Of a stretch of 64,000 nucleotides of DNA, positions 34,801 through 46,686 are shown one piece after another (position 1 is the first letter of the stretch; each line of letters opens with the position of its first letter). The position numbers and the translations under genes were made by a program. The notes under the pieces are model-generated. The model did not search any database, had not been told where the DNA came from, and was given only the letters and a program-made list of their open reading frames with translations. Location: the NCBI GenBank assembly GCA_023078555.1, contig CM041201.1, positions 5,153,713 to 5,217,712 of the forward strand, given 5' to 3'. Source of the DNA: Ulva prolifera. Lineage: Eukaryota; Chlorophyta; Ulvophyceae; Ulvales; Ulvaceae.

Positions 34801-36700
34801 CAGAATTCACGATGAAGTTCCGATTTTGGATTTCATGCACGCCGGCGCTTTTCGGGGTGTGATCTCATCAGAGAGCTCCCTAGGGAGGGCATCGGAAATG
34901 TGGGGGCCTGTGTCAGTTAGGTGCACGGGGTACTGGATGCGGCAGTGACTGACATGGGCGCCTGTCCTCATGGAACTCTGTTCAGCTAGGGTAGCTGTCC
35001 TTGTGATGGAGTTCCTGCTTGATATGCGAGCAAGCCTTGTGAGTTGTCGTGGTACGGTCTGAGAAGTAGTGGCCTGCGTCTGTGCGGCAAGGGGTTGCTG
35101 CTCATGGGCGGCAATGGCTTCTTGTTTTTTGACAGTGCTTCCGACAGCGCGAGAATGCTCTGTAGCATGGAAATCTTAAGTATGAAATCCTGAGCCAGTC
35201 TTTGCAGGCACACACCTCGTGCTTAGGCACCTCGTGACAACCAGAGGTGGAAACCTGGGGACTGGCTTGAGCGCAGCCACTTGCGCAGCTGCAGGGCCGG
35301 AGAGGCATAAACACATGCATGCCCGGGCGCCCTCCCAGTATGTCTTATTCAAAACCAAATTGCCAGCCATGTCCGACTGTTGTCAGCTCTTTGGAGCCTA
35401 CCACACGACCGAAGCGCAGCTAGCTGCAAGTGCACGAGAACGAACCGGACAGCGGCACCTGCGACAACATGCAGCGAGAGCCTACGTCTGCAATGTCTGG
35501 GCTGCGCCACAAGGCAGGGCATAAGCAAGGGGCAGCCACACTTGAGACAATGGTGCAGCCGCACACAAATAGCAACTTGTCTGAGGTGAACATACACATA
35601 TTTGCGTGGTTTTGTCAGATTGCATTGCAAGCTTGGCCATTGAACTGGCATCGAGTGCCAGTTCAATATGCAGGAGCACCCTGGTGGGCTCACTTTACGA
35701 AGCAGGTGCCTCGCTCGCCATTGTGTCTGGAGCTTGAGCTCCAACGGGTCAGCTGACCCTAGGGTTCATTGTTTCATGGTCTGTACCTGGTGTTACAAGT
35801 GAGCAGGGATGAGCTGTCACAAGCTCTGTTGTTTCTAAAGGTGAATGCACTATACGCTGCAGTGCTGATGCGCAGTCACAGAAACTAGGCAAACAATGAA
35901 TTATGCTCAAGCCTGATCTACAACGCATTATCACCGTGATTGTGTGATGAGCCGTGCTTGGCTTGGGGCTCGAAGCATCTCCACTGCCATACTAAAGAAC
36001 CCTTCCACAGCTGTACATCATTCTTAAGGCCAGTTCTGCAAGATAGAACAAGTTTGTGCAAGTCCTTGCAGGCACAGCTAGCTGCATTTAAAGATGCTGG
36101 CTTCGTCAGACGACCAGATCAGTTTTCGCAGCCGTAGCCAACTTGACACATACTCAGATGTTATGTTGACCGTTTACCTGGATGGCTAGGTATTAGTTTG
36201 CGCATTGTCGCAGAGCAGCTGTCCCTAACACATTTGGGCTTGTCTCAACATCGCAGGTATGTTACCCCGACAAATCGAGCTCCACAGGTCATCGATGCGT
36301 CGATACGGGCTAGCTTCGTCGGCGTGGTACTGCGCTGCGCGTCATCATTGACCCACATACAGACGGCATCAGCACGAGGTGATATATATACTAACTGCGC
36401 TGTCAGCTTGAGAACGTCGTTGTCCCCACCTGTGGTTGTCACACGGGGGGACGACGACGTCGGCGACAACCCAAGCACTCGCTGTAAAGCTGGTCTACGA
36501 TGATTCAGGAATTTGCAAGGTAGCACATGAATCTCTGTAGGTTCTGATGCGCGAATCATCTTCTCGTCAAGCTCGAGGTCGTGTCGAGGTGTGTCTCTCA
36601 CCTTGTGAACTCTTCTCCGTGTCGCGTATGACCTTGACGTATCGACGCTCTGAGCACGCTCTACATCTCAATAGTACTCATTTTCATATAGTGGCTCACT
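31827..36700. other. Long region without a recognised gene
   Basis: Nearly 5 kb gives no family hit by eye. It contains a GC-rich nested hairpin at 32293-32338, a G/T-rich strand at about 33440-33830, and short overlapping frames on both strands. A plus-strand stretch at 32901-33010 (EVLRSLRALLIILRHLD, before a GTATGC donor) recalls LYR-type mitochondrial assembly factors but is too short to call. Confidence 0.35.
32293..32338. repeat. GC-rich nested inverted repeat
   Basis: An inner perfect 17-bp palindrome, GACCGGGGGCCCCGGTC (32306-32322), is enclosed by GTGAGTC and GACTCAC. A further self-complementary stretch, GGGGCCCCGCGGGGCC, follows directly downstream. Confidence 0.8.
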
Positions 36701-38295
36701 GAGGCTGAAGTCGCTGCTGAGATGTTTGTGCGTTGTTGACTACCAGGTGACTGACTGTCTCGGTTGGCAGTCTGTTGCGATTCCCGCGAAAGACCTCACT
36801 GTGCCCGGTACACTAGGAGAAGACAATTTGCTGGCTCACATGCTTCCGAGTCGTTATCTCTGGCTAAGCAGACGCGCGGGCTGTGTAGTCAAAGCAATTG
36901 TGACACCCTTAGCTGTAGGCGACCGACGATCACGAAACGGTCGCCTCATCCAAGGTCACAATGGCGTCACTTGCGCTTTCGGAGCTAGATCACCCTTTCT
37001 TGATCGTGCACAGGCCGAAACGGGATGTCCTGCTAGTGTGGCAAGAAGCGCTTGTTATTTCCTTGCGATCCAACGATTGATGTTCGTAGGTCACATCGCC
37101 TGGAAGCAGCAACAGACATCAGTACATTGCTCCAAGTAACGAGGACGTGCGAAACATTCGGAATACGACTTGACCATGCCATGCTGGAATTGACTCTGCT
37201 TGGTGTGGACCTACCTGCTGAACCGTCGATTCACGAATGTGTTGTTTGTGCAAAACATGACTGCCTGGGCACAGCTGAGTACACTGAAGCGGTACTTAGC
37301 TGCATCAGGGATGCACCATGACGATCACGCCTTTCAGTTCATGGTGTTTGGTCTTCTACACAAGCACCGTTCCTGTCCTCCTGCATCGCAGATCTTTGTA
37401 GAAATGCTATTGCCCCTGCACCATGCAACATCGCTCCCGGCCATATGTCTCTCACTGCTGCTCAGTTATGCAGGCTCGCACCAGCTGGCCGGAGCGTGTC
37501 AAGTTCACAGAGCAGAGCATTACTAGGTGGTGGAGCCTCTTTGACGTTGTCTTTAACAAGGCACTGGAGATCTGGCTCTTCCGAACAAAAGCAAGACTTG
37601 CAGTGCGATCTGTGTTACACAATCCTTCTAGGCAGCATGGAGAATAAATGACAATAATCAACAATAATCAGGCATGCTTGCTCAAGCTTATCTTGGTTAC
37701 TGCTTCAGGCCAATCTGAGTTTTGGTTGTCTTGCGCTTAGCCTGCAAATAAAGTCGCATATGAAAATAAATTGTTTGGCTGTGGCAAATTCAACAGCATA
37801 TTCCAGACAGTGTAACACTGCTTTTCCTTCCATAAGTCCTGGCAATGGGTCCAAAATCACATTGACACATACTAGTAAGCTTGAGAGAAAAGTGTGCTAT
37901 GTTTCTCGATCCATGCTTTTACACTGATTGTGAATTGTCAAAATTATCGTACAGTCAGAGGCGCCCAAGCTTCGAGAGCTCTCTGGCCCTGGCGGCTGCA
38001 GACTTGCTTGTGATTGCACATCTCTATGCATGTTGAAAACAGAATACAATCACTCGTCACTCAAGATTGTAGTAGCACGAATATGTGAAGTAGCAGTGAG
38101 TTTTGCATGGCTCCGGTTTTGAGCCGATACGGAAGATGATTGAACAGCCTGAACTTGACTGCGGTACCATATTGGCTATACGTTGGACAGAGCCTCAAGC
38201 ACGAGAAGCACTTGCAGGATGTGAATCATTGTATCATCGTACGTACTGACATCAGCATTATAGATCGGCGGTGAACAAGGCCCCAATCTATTGCA
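36701..38295. other. Possible unrecognised gene, then AT-richer spacer
   Basis: Plus-strand open stretches at 36726-37139, 37200-37526 and 37423-37647 overlap in different frames. Readings such as HDDHAFQFMVFGLLHKH and RWWSLFDVVFNKALEIWL look protein-like, but no splice model or family emerged. From about 37650 to 38290 there is no long frame on either strand and the sequence is visibly richer in A and T. Confidence 0.3.
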
Positions 38296-39830
38296 TCATG
38301 CAAATTGATATGATAGGCCCAACAGACACACTCCAAAAATGAGCAGGGTAGAATCTACTGCAAACCGTGCGCGAACTCCTGGCATTTCATCAAAAAGTGT
38401 AATGCCCCAGATGGCTGCGACGAAAAGCCCACACTGCATAATTGGGTAAGCAACTGACAACCCGACCTGCACTGCGTAGATATATGTTATGCAGTAGATT
38501 TCCTGAGTACAGCAGAATGAAAGACAATGCTAACAATGTTTCATTGTCTTCTGAACCCACATGCATGTGCATTCAGCATCGCACGTATTGGGTTGCAACA
38601 ATGCTGCAAGCATTTCCAAAGTTCCAGATGAGGCCCGAAAGCAACCCTGGTCCGGATGCAATATTGAACTGAGGCCTGCCTGATAGCCCCATAGGGCAAA
38701 GCCATTGCATCAGGAGGCAGAGCGGGGTGGCAATGAGCACGCCAATTGACATGCTCAACAGATATGACAGACCCTGTAATTCCTGCGGGGCAAATTTCAT
38801 AGGAAACAGTATCAAGCCACCGGCAACGCCAGCAATCATGGCGGCAATGAACCCAGCTGCAGCATTGCTGGAAGTGTCTATTGGTTCTATTAGCTCTTGA
38901 CTCTCAAGATTGCCTGAAGCGGTCACCTGGTCCCTGTGCGGGTTTCCACTACTGAGCTCCACATTTGGATGAACTTGCTTCATGGCGCCATACTAGCCAG
39001 ACGTTGTGATGGCAGGCGTCGAAGCTGCAGCGTGATGTTCAGACTCTATTCAGTCATTTGAGATTTTGCGTACCCAGATCCAGAGCGCCGAGTCGTCTGA
39101 GACAGCCGGTAGACGGAATACAGCATCATTACAAGAGCTGCTGTGGAGAGGTATTCGTTGAGGTGTTCGCCCGTGAATATTCCAGAGAAGTAGGATGTGC
39201 ACATCGCCACTCCGCACCATATCCCAGTGGCAATAGCAACCGAGCCCAGGAGAGATATTGCTACAAAGCTACTTCCGATGGCAACAACGAACAGAACTCC
39301 ACTAATTAATCCAACTGGAGAAAACACCTGCAGTGATATCAATGGAGCACAGTCAGCTGGGGGGGGGGGGGGGGGGGGGGGGGCGGGACCGTCCTCCAGA
39401 CAGGGAGCCGGATGGCCATGGGGGCGAGAGGCGTTGCAAGCGTTGGGTCACAATCTTTCGCAGGGGATATGGGTGTCCCGGGATCGCAAAAAGATTATGC
39501 TTGGAAAATTCCACAAAGTTAATTGTAATGTCGTACCGTTGGCACTAATGCGGAGGCGACAATTCCGCTCAACGCAACTGCTCCAGCCGCGAAAAAATTG
39601 AATACATACGGGCTCACCTACAGAATGGCAAGATACAGTGGGCTAATTGAGCAAATCTCGTTCCCGGAGGAGAACCTCCCGGGCGCGTTTTCAGAATACA
39701 TGATCCATAGCTGGCGCATCTGCGTCACCTGTGCCCTCGTCACAGGGTCGATTTTGGATAAAACGCTGAAGGAACCATTCGCAAGTGCCGACCCAATGGC
39801 GAATGCGATGCCTATCAGGGCTTCAGGCAT
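38296..39830 (-). CDS. TMEM144/DMT-superfamily membrane transporter
   Basis: This is a multi-pass membrane protein of the drug/metabolite transporter superfamily, most like TMEM144, a predicted carbohydrate transporter family. Exons on the minus strand: 39729-39830 (start MPEALIGIAFAIGSALANGS), 39537-39617, about 39074-39327, about 38585-38992 and 38296-38466. Typical features are the Gly-Ser in the first helix, SPVGLISGVLFVVAIGSSF, GIWCGVAMCTSYFSGI, then a loop, and in the second half GLLSGLIWNFGNACSI, VGLSVAYPIMQCG and AAIWGITLFDE. That makes two similar halves of about five helices. The junction of the third and fourth exons does not agree in phase (phase 2 donor GTACGC at 39073, phase 0 acceptor at 38993), so this join or the loop is not correctly modelled. 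The other junctions are in phase. Confidence 0.7.
39360..39383 (-). repeat. 24-base G/C homopolymer in an intron
   Basis: Twenty-four G on the plus strand read as poly-C on the coding strand of the transporter gene. The run ends about 32 bases before the 3' splice site at 39328. Confidence 0.95.
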
Positions 39831-42377
39831 AGTTGATTGCTATATCTTAAAGCCAGTCCCGTCGGCGGAGGATATTGACATACATGAGATGCGAACACTG
39901 TCGAAGTAGCCATGGATCACCTCGTAATATGTACGCATAAACACCTGATCTGCACTGTTTAAGTGGACAAGCGTTTGCCTGCGTCTCCGTCCCCGCAACG
40001 CAGCGTTTTAGTATGTGCCGATGCATAGCAACGCAAGGCTGCGTTGTCACAAGTCGGCTGATGGAAGCTGCCCCACCTGTATGCTCACTGCGCAGAAGAA
40101 CCCCCCGAGTACTTGTGCTGTTCAACGCTTGCAAGCCCTTCGATTTCCGGAGCGAACACAGAACACCTCCGTGTGCACATTGAGCACCCACATGCTAGAG
40201 GTCTAGAGAACAGCTGTGGTGAGGGCTCAGCAGGGACACAACGCAAGCCTTCTCGGAACCTCGAGGAAAGCACAAACGATCGCCCAACACAAGAGGTAGC
40301 ACACGCCACATTGTCTACATACAAGTGGTAGATGTGGGGGTGCATACACGTGAGTTCACACGATGCACGTGCGTCGGGGCAGCTGGGGGCATGCGCATGG
40401 GTCTGAGCAGCAATCTGGCCAAGCGACTGTGGGTGCTGGGCGGCCTGGCTGGTGTCTCTGACGTAGCCAATGGAAGGGTTAGCCCTGGTGCCTGCGGTGG
40501 CGGTTGTGGCTCTGCATGCATACATACGTGGCGGTGCTATCGGCCGCAAGGGCACTCATATGACACCCACTCAGCACCGTTGCAATCTCTCCTGCCCGTA
40601 TGTGCTGCTCGGCTTAGCAACTCTGCCCGTTTGGCGGCGCGATGGGTGCGTGCTGCTCGCGACACCGGGCCGCCCCGCCCGCGGCATGGCCCCGGCGCGC
40701 CATGTCGCGGGCGGGGGGGGAACGGGGGTGTTGGTTATGGGGGCTGGGTGCCTGGGGCTCCAGGCAACTTCTGATACCTGCCTCTCCACCTTCATCCTTA
40801 TAGCACGCTCAGAAAGAGGACGACGTGGCCATGCATGGGTTGGTCCACCCGCCAAGCACAGTCACCAACGAACTCAGCGGTACCGCGGCACAAAGCCAGT
40901 AGATGCTTGAGGGCAACACCATGGACACAGCAGTATGTGCATCTCCAAGCCTGACCAGGGTTACACACGAAGCAGCGGGCAACAGACAAGACATTTCTCC
41001 TGCCACTGTGGACCATGCTGGCGAGCGCCGCATCGTGCCACCCAGCTGCCGGCGGGGCAAACAGTGCAAGAGCAGATGCTCTATGTGCCGCCAAAGGTGA
41101 TCAGTTGCATCATGTGTGCTCCCCTAGTGGGGGCTGACGGCTATGACAAACGACGGCATATTGGGCGTTGTTGTGACCGTCTAGCTGCCGACAGGCCGCG
41201 TGTGTGGGGACACCGCACGCGAAAGGTGCAGCACACGGTGAAAGGTGCAGTACACAGTCTCACCGATGCTGGGGGAACAGCGCCGTTGCGCAGCGTCAGC
41301 AGCATGCACCACAGGTGCCTCACTTGTACAGCGTCGCAGCGTACCCGGAAATCCATGGTGTAGACTATGTGGGAATGCCTTTGGCGCACCATGAGGTATG
41401 ATATCATTTGACAGTGCATGCCTCCAGCTGGTGATTTGATTTCGTTGCCTGCGGCAAAAAGCTGCAATCCATCTCTCTCTGCATGGCTATCCATGGTCCT
41501 GCTTTAAAGGCCATTTCAATTGCTCCAATGATACATTTATTGCCATAATGAGATAACATAAGAAGTCCATGGCGAGAGTTCATAAAAAGTAGCAGGAACT
41601 AAATAAGCGCATCCTCGCTGTGGACGCTCAGAACTTGACGGCAACAGGACTTCAAAGTGCCAAAATTTGCTAATCTCAAGTGAAATTGACAGGTAATTGG
41701 TGTGATGTGCTCTGCACTCCCCGCAAATCAAATACAGTGGTGACTCACGTGCCTCAGCAGAGCACGCATGGGGCAAGCCAGAGCATAATTTGCATCGTCC
41801 TTACAGTCCGACAAACACAACAGGATATTCTGCACAAAGATCTGTCGCAAGCTTCAACCTGAAGCTTACGATTGTCATTCCTATGATCAGGCAACAATGA
41901 ACGCAGCGCAGCGAAAGAGAGCCACGCAAAAAGCACCACGCGTGGGCAGAGTATGCTCTGCAAGAAGTGTCGGGATCAGCGATAATGTATCCACATAGCA
42001 CACGACTACGCTCTCTCACAGCTGTCAAACAAGCACCATATTCTGTGAGGTGCTGCCGGATGCCATGCAGCTGCAGTGGCTAGCCTGGGCCTTGGCCTTC
42101 TGCATGGTCGTGGCGTGTACTAACACCCTAGTGGGAACCACTATGTAAGAGCCAGATCATCATTGATACTGGACGCGTTGCGCAAGGTTGCAAAGCTGGC
42201 CACGGACAAAGGCCATGCATGCGTGTCAACTCTTACGAGCCAGTGGCATCCTGCCCAGCCCCTTTCCCCAGCAATTACCGAAGAGAAGGCTCTGAATGCT
42301 TGAAGTATGAGGGAAAACGGAAGTAAATATTAAGTGTTCCAGCCCGCACCCGGTAAGTGAGCTCCCTTGCGATGTGA
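39831..42377. other. No recognisable gene
   Basis: GC-rich stretches at 40330-41100 are open in several frames on both strands, as expected from base composition, and show no family motif. The last few hundred bases should contain the APC7 promoter and possibly its true first codons. Confidence 0.4.
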
Positions 42378-45300
42378 GTGGGCACCGAGCAGACCGCAAA
42401 TCGTGTAAAACAACAGCTTCCCGGCAGCCAGTGTTGCTATTTGTTTCGTGCCCTTCCTAACGGCGTAAGTAGCCTTTCAGAAGCTTTGCACGACTGGCAT
42501 GCATGCAGCAGTCTCGTGCAGTGCTTCCGTCGTCTCCTCGTGTGTGTGCTGCCAGTGAGCTTGCTCAAGATGTGAAAAATCTTCTCACTCGTGAGCTGAA
42601 TGACTCGGCAGTTATCATGGTGCGACATGTCACTTCCTGCGGGAGGAGGGGAGATTCGTATTACTCGAAATCCGCGCTCTCTTTGCAACCATGCGAGATC
42701 CCGCAAATGATATGACCTTGTGTGGATTGTGTTGTGCCTGTCCAACGTGTGCCTTACATTCCATGAAGACGTTGGGCCAAACAGCCATGTGTGAGTCAGC
42801 TCCTCCACTTGAGAGCTGGCTTGGGCTTTGCAGCTTGTATACGGATATGCGGACCATACGTTCACGTGTGCAGGGCAGCTTCCTACTCTCCCTGAATCAG
42901 CAAACGCGCGAGCTTGATCAAACAGAGTGTATAGTACGATTTCCTGCTGCCCGCTGAGCTGGACCAATCTCCGGATGATTGTCCTGTGAAGGTTGTCCCT
43001 GCTGTACAGGCGCTGTATGCTGATGCTTTGAAGGCTACAAAGGAACACAAGCGCGCTGTGGTGGGCACCGTTCACATGTATGTGATGCTGGTAAATCGCT
43101 CTGCCCTCTGTTCCTCACCTGCCTTAGTTCTGCAGATGTACTACCGCAAAGCATTGAGTTTACGGCAACGTCACGAACCCAAGCATTCGGGGTGCGCGAC
43201 TCCGAATTCTGGGGTCGTAGTGGACGAACGAGCCAAACCTGCACCAGTTGCAAGTATGGCACCTGAACAAGAAGCATGCAGAGAAGGTACTCGGTCAAGG
43301 GCTCGTGGCACGTTCTGCGAGTCAGATGCAGTCATTGCATACAAGGTTGCAGTGTGTTACCAAGAGCTGCGAGACTGGGAAGCAGCGGCCAACGAACTTG
43401 ATGCCATACCACAGCGCCTGCGCAGTGCAACAGTTTGTAATCTGCTTGGCCGCCTGTATAGGCATATGTGCCACGTTGGAAAGGCTATCGATGCATTCAA
43501 GGTGCTGCTACAGGCTTTGCTTGTGTTGCACGTGACAATGTTGCCAGGTCGTGTATGAGTATACATTATTGCAGCGCTCAAGAACGAGTGTGTTCACGTG
43601 CGCTTTGAATTGGCAATGCAGGAGTGCCTGCGACGGATGCCACTTGCAATAGATTCTGCCATCGCGTTGGCAGAGCTAGGTGTACCCTATTGCACCATAA
43701 TTGAGCTATGCCCTGTCATGGCAAAGGCAAATCTTAGTCGGTCAGACGGCACAGGCAGCAATGTGGCATCTGCTCCTCGTTCCGCTGAGGCCACGTTCTA
43801 TGCCGGCACAGGCGTGCGTGCTGCACCCGAAAATTGTGCCCGGAGAAACAGCCATGCAGGCGTGCTGTTCCACAGCCCAAAAGTGGAAGTGCCGCCCACA
43901 CCCGTGCCACGCCAGCACAACTCGGCTTCAAATGAGGAGCCCTCTCCTCAGTGCCAGAATACGTCAGGCACATGCGGGGCCGTGCGGTGGGTGCATCCAG
44001 CACAACCACGTGCTGCAGATGACACAATCTTGTGCAGAGAGCCCATGATTGAGAGGTCTTTATCGCCGACTGACACATGGCTGCCCAGTCACAAGGAACA
44101 AGGCTTGTGGCAAGCTGGTGACATTCTGCAAGAAGCACATGTGCAAGCTACAGGACAGCTGCATTCACCAGGCATACTTTTGCATGCTCCCGCTCAGCAG
44201 CGGCGAGCATGCACACGCCTGAGTCTGAAGGGTGGACTGCATGTAATGCAGCAAGCTTCGGACGCTCCAGCAGCTCGTGTGGGTACCCGAGCTACCAAGC
44301 GGCGAAAGGTGGTTGCTATGCGTGTGCCCTTGCTGGAGCAAGAGCAAGATGCCCCGAACTCAGGTCTTGTGCGAGATGCTTCTGGTTCAGCCATGAAGCG
44401 CAACCAGCCAGATTGTGACATGATCCCGTTCGACAGCCCGGTCGAACAAAAGCCAGTCAAAGCGGTGGCCTCCTGCTTACCCACAACCACGCCGCAGACG
44501 CAAGAGCCAACACCTCAGTTTCGTGATCAACCTGGGAATACGCCGGTGCATGCTGTAAGTCAGGTTGGGGATGCCGAGATGCGTAGAATACAGCAACGGC
44601 CTGGACTGGGCTGGTTAGGTCTGGTCGTGGCTGGTCATGCACACCTGTTCAGAGCTGCCAACAGAGAAGCTGTGCGAGAGTTCAGTGCAGCAACAGCTTT
44701 GTTCCCGAATGATGTTGCCAGCATGCTGAGTGCTGCCATTGCGCTGCTTGCTGCTGGTGATCATGTCGGCGCAATAAGTACCTTTCAGCGGGCTCGGGTG
44801 CTAGACCCACTCAATGTGCGTGGGATGGATGTATACGCATGTCTGTTGCTGGATCAAGGCAATCACGAAGAGCTTCGCATGCTAAGCCATGGCTTGTTGG
44901 CGGTTGACCTTGAAATGCCAGAGGTGTGGGCGGTGATGGCATATTTCTGGCTGCAGAAGAGCGAATCTGACAAGGCGCTGGAGTATGTGGAACGGTATGT
45001 TCTATGCTATTGAATGTATTGAAGCGCGGCGCGATCATCAGGATCAGCACGAGGTCATTGAGGCGTTGCCACACTGACTATGATCACAGACGCATCGGCT
45101 GTATTTGGCCACATGTGCTTGACATCAAAAGTGATCGAAACTGTTTTGTAATGGGGTTTTGTAGATTCGTCTGCACAATCCTGTGTATATTGAGGGCGAC
45201 CATGACTGGTTTTGCTGTTGCCGCACCAACAAAGCTCACACAGAGCCAGAGCAATGACGAATGTTGTCTACAGGGGTCTGAAGCAAGGTAGAGATCATGT

Positions 45301-46115
45301 TGGTTTAAGACTTGCCAAAGGCCGCTGCCTTTTACATAAGCAAGAAGCAGATGCAGCCCTCGCAGAGTTCCGTGCTGTTCTGCGGTGCCGAAGCCATGAT
45401 GTGATTGCGTACAGCGGCGCAGTTCGCGCCTGCTTGCGGTTACGGCGATATCCAGAAGCAATGTTACATGCACGCGCAGCTGTGCGTGCTTTGCCGCATC
45501 ATGCTGTTTCAGAGTACCTGCTGGGCTGTGTGCATGTGCAAACGCAAGCCTCTGCTAAGGAAGACAAAGATCGCCACAAGCAGCGTGCACTGCAGCACAT
45601 GCGCCGAGCCTTGGACCTCAATCCTGCTCACAGAGAAGCGGCCCTAGCTGTTGTTGAGCTCTTAGAACAGCGAGCTGATTGGGATAGCGCCGCTGCAGTG
45701 CTGAAGCAGCAGCTAGCCCTATGCCCAGAACCATCGCTGCATGTGCGCCTTGGGCAGGTCTACAGGTGCGCTGTGCCCAAATGTGGTTTGTTCAAAGGTG
45801 TTCCTTATAAGCGATGGATCTAGCACATGATAACATGAATCTCGAAGTGGGGGCTTCTGCAGGTCTGCTCAGAGGTTCAATGAGGCTGCGGACGAGTTCG
45901 GAGCTGCACTTGGACTCAATGCCGCGGACAAAGAAGCGGCTGAGCTTTTGGAACAGATCAGCACATCACAGGCTGGAAGTATAAGGCAGCAGGATGACGA
46001 TAATGTAGATGCTGCGCAGGTTGACGTTGTTGATGAAGCACAAGCACAGCCAGGTGCCAATGTGGTGGATCCTGCAAGGGTATGGACAGTGGTGGATGTA
46101 GATATGGATGACTAG
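42378..46115 (+). CDS. APC7: Anaphase-promoting complex subunit 7 (TPR)
   Basis: APC7 is a TPR scaffold subunit of the APC/C ubiquitin ligase that drives anaphase and mitotic exit. Exons: one ending at 42554 (start uncertain, ATG 42378 used), then 42935-43060, 43136-43501, 43622-44994, 45274-45765 and 45863-46115. All internal junctions keep phase. APC7-like blocks are YADALKATKEHKRAVMYYRKAL, IAYKVAVCYQELRDWEAAANEL-type TPRs, DAFKECLRRMPLAIDSAIAL, RARVLDPLNVRGMDVYACLL, PEVWAVMAYFWLQKSE and the final acidic tail VWTVVDVDMDD. Between the early and late TPRs exon 4 carries an extra segment of about 280 residues (roughly 43740-44585), polar, with a basic RATKRRKVVAMR stretch like a nuclear signal. 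Intron 43061-43135 is 75 nt with no stop, so its retention would keep the frame. Confidence 0.85.
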
Positions 46116-46686
46116 GCCATGACAGTGGCATGCAAAAGTCTTTTATAAGGCATGTGGTGGCTGAAAAGGCGGCTGAAATGCTCATCTGGTAGTAAATACA
46201 CGCCATCCTGCATATTGTGTGCAGCACCACGCAGCGCCACCTGCAGCACTGCTTATGACAACGTAATGATTGAAGCTGGACCTCACATGTTGCACATAGC
46301 GCTATATGAATCTTGTCTCGGTGTGCTTCAGGACGTGGTCCTGCATCCTTCAGATCAGCTGACAAAAACTGGTCCTGCGCCATGCATTGGTGTATTCTCC
46401 CAGCCATGGTCTGCCAGTCACCGACAGACTGTGCGAATGGACAATGGACGCTGCAATACATTCATGATGGCCGTTCCATCATGCCCCTCAATTGTACAGT
46501 GTATGAGCGCCGACTTAAAGCTGGCGCAGCGCATCCAACCCTTCTCGGAAAACGTTCATCTCGCATTTGGACGTGCAGCCTTAACATGCAGAGACTAAGG
46601 TACAAACGACATGTCATATCTGCTGTTTCCAAGGAATGTAGCCTGGCATTGTTTTTTGTAGTTGCGTGTTAGAAGTGTCGACAAAC

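Noticed and set aside
40325..40910. Overlapping plus-strand frames in a GC-rich stretch
   Set aside because: Three frames and the opposite strand are all open, as expected from composition; no family was recognised.
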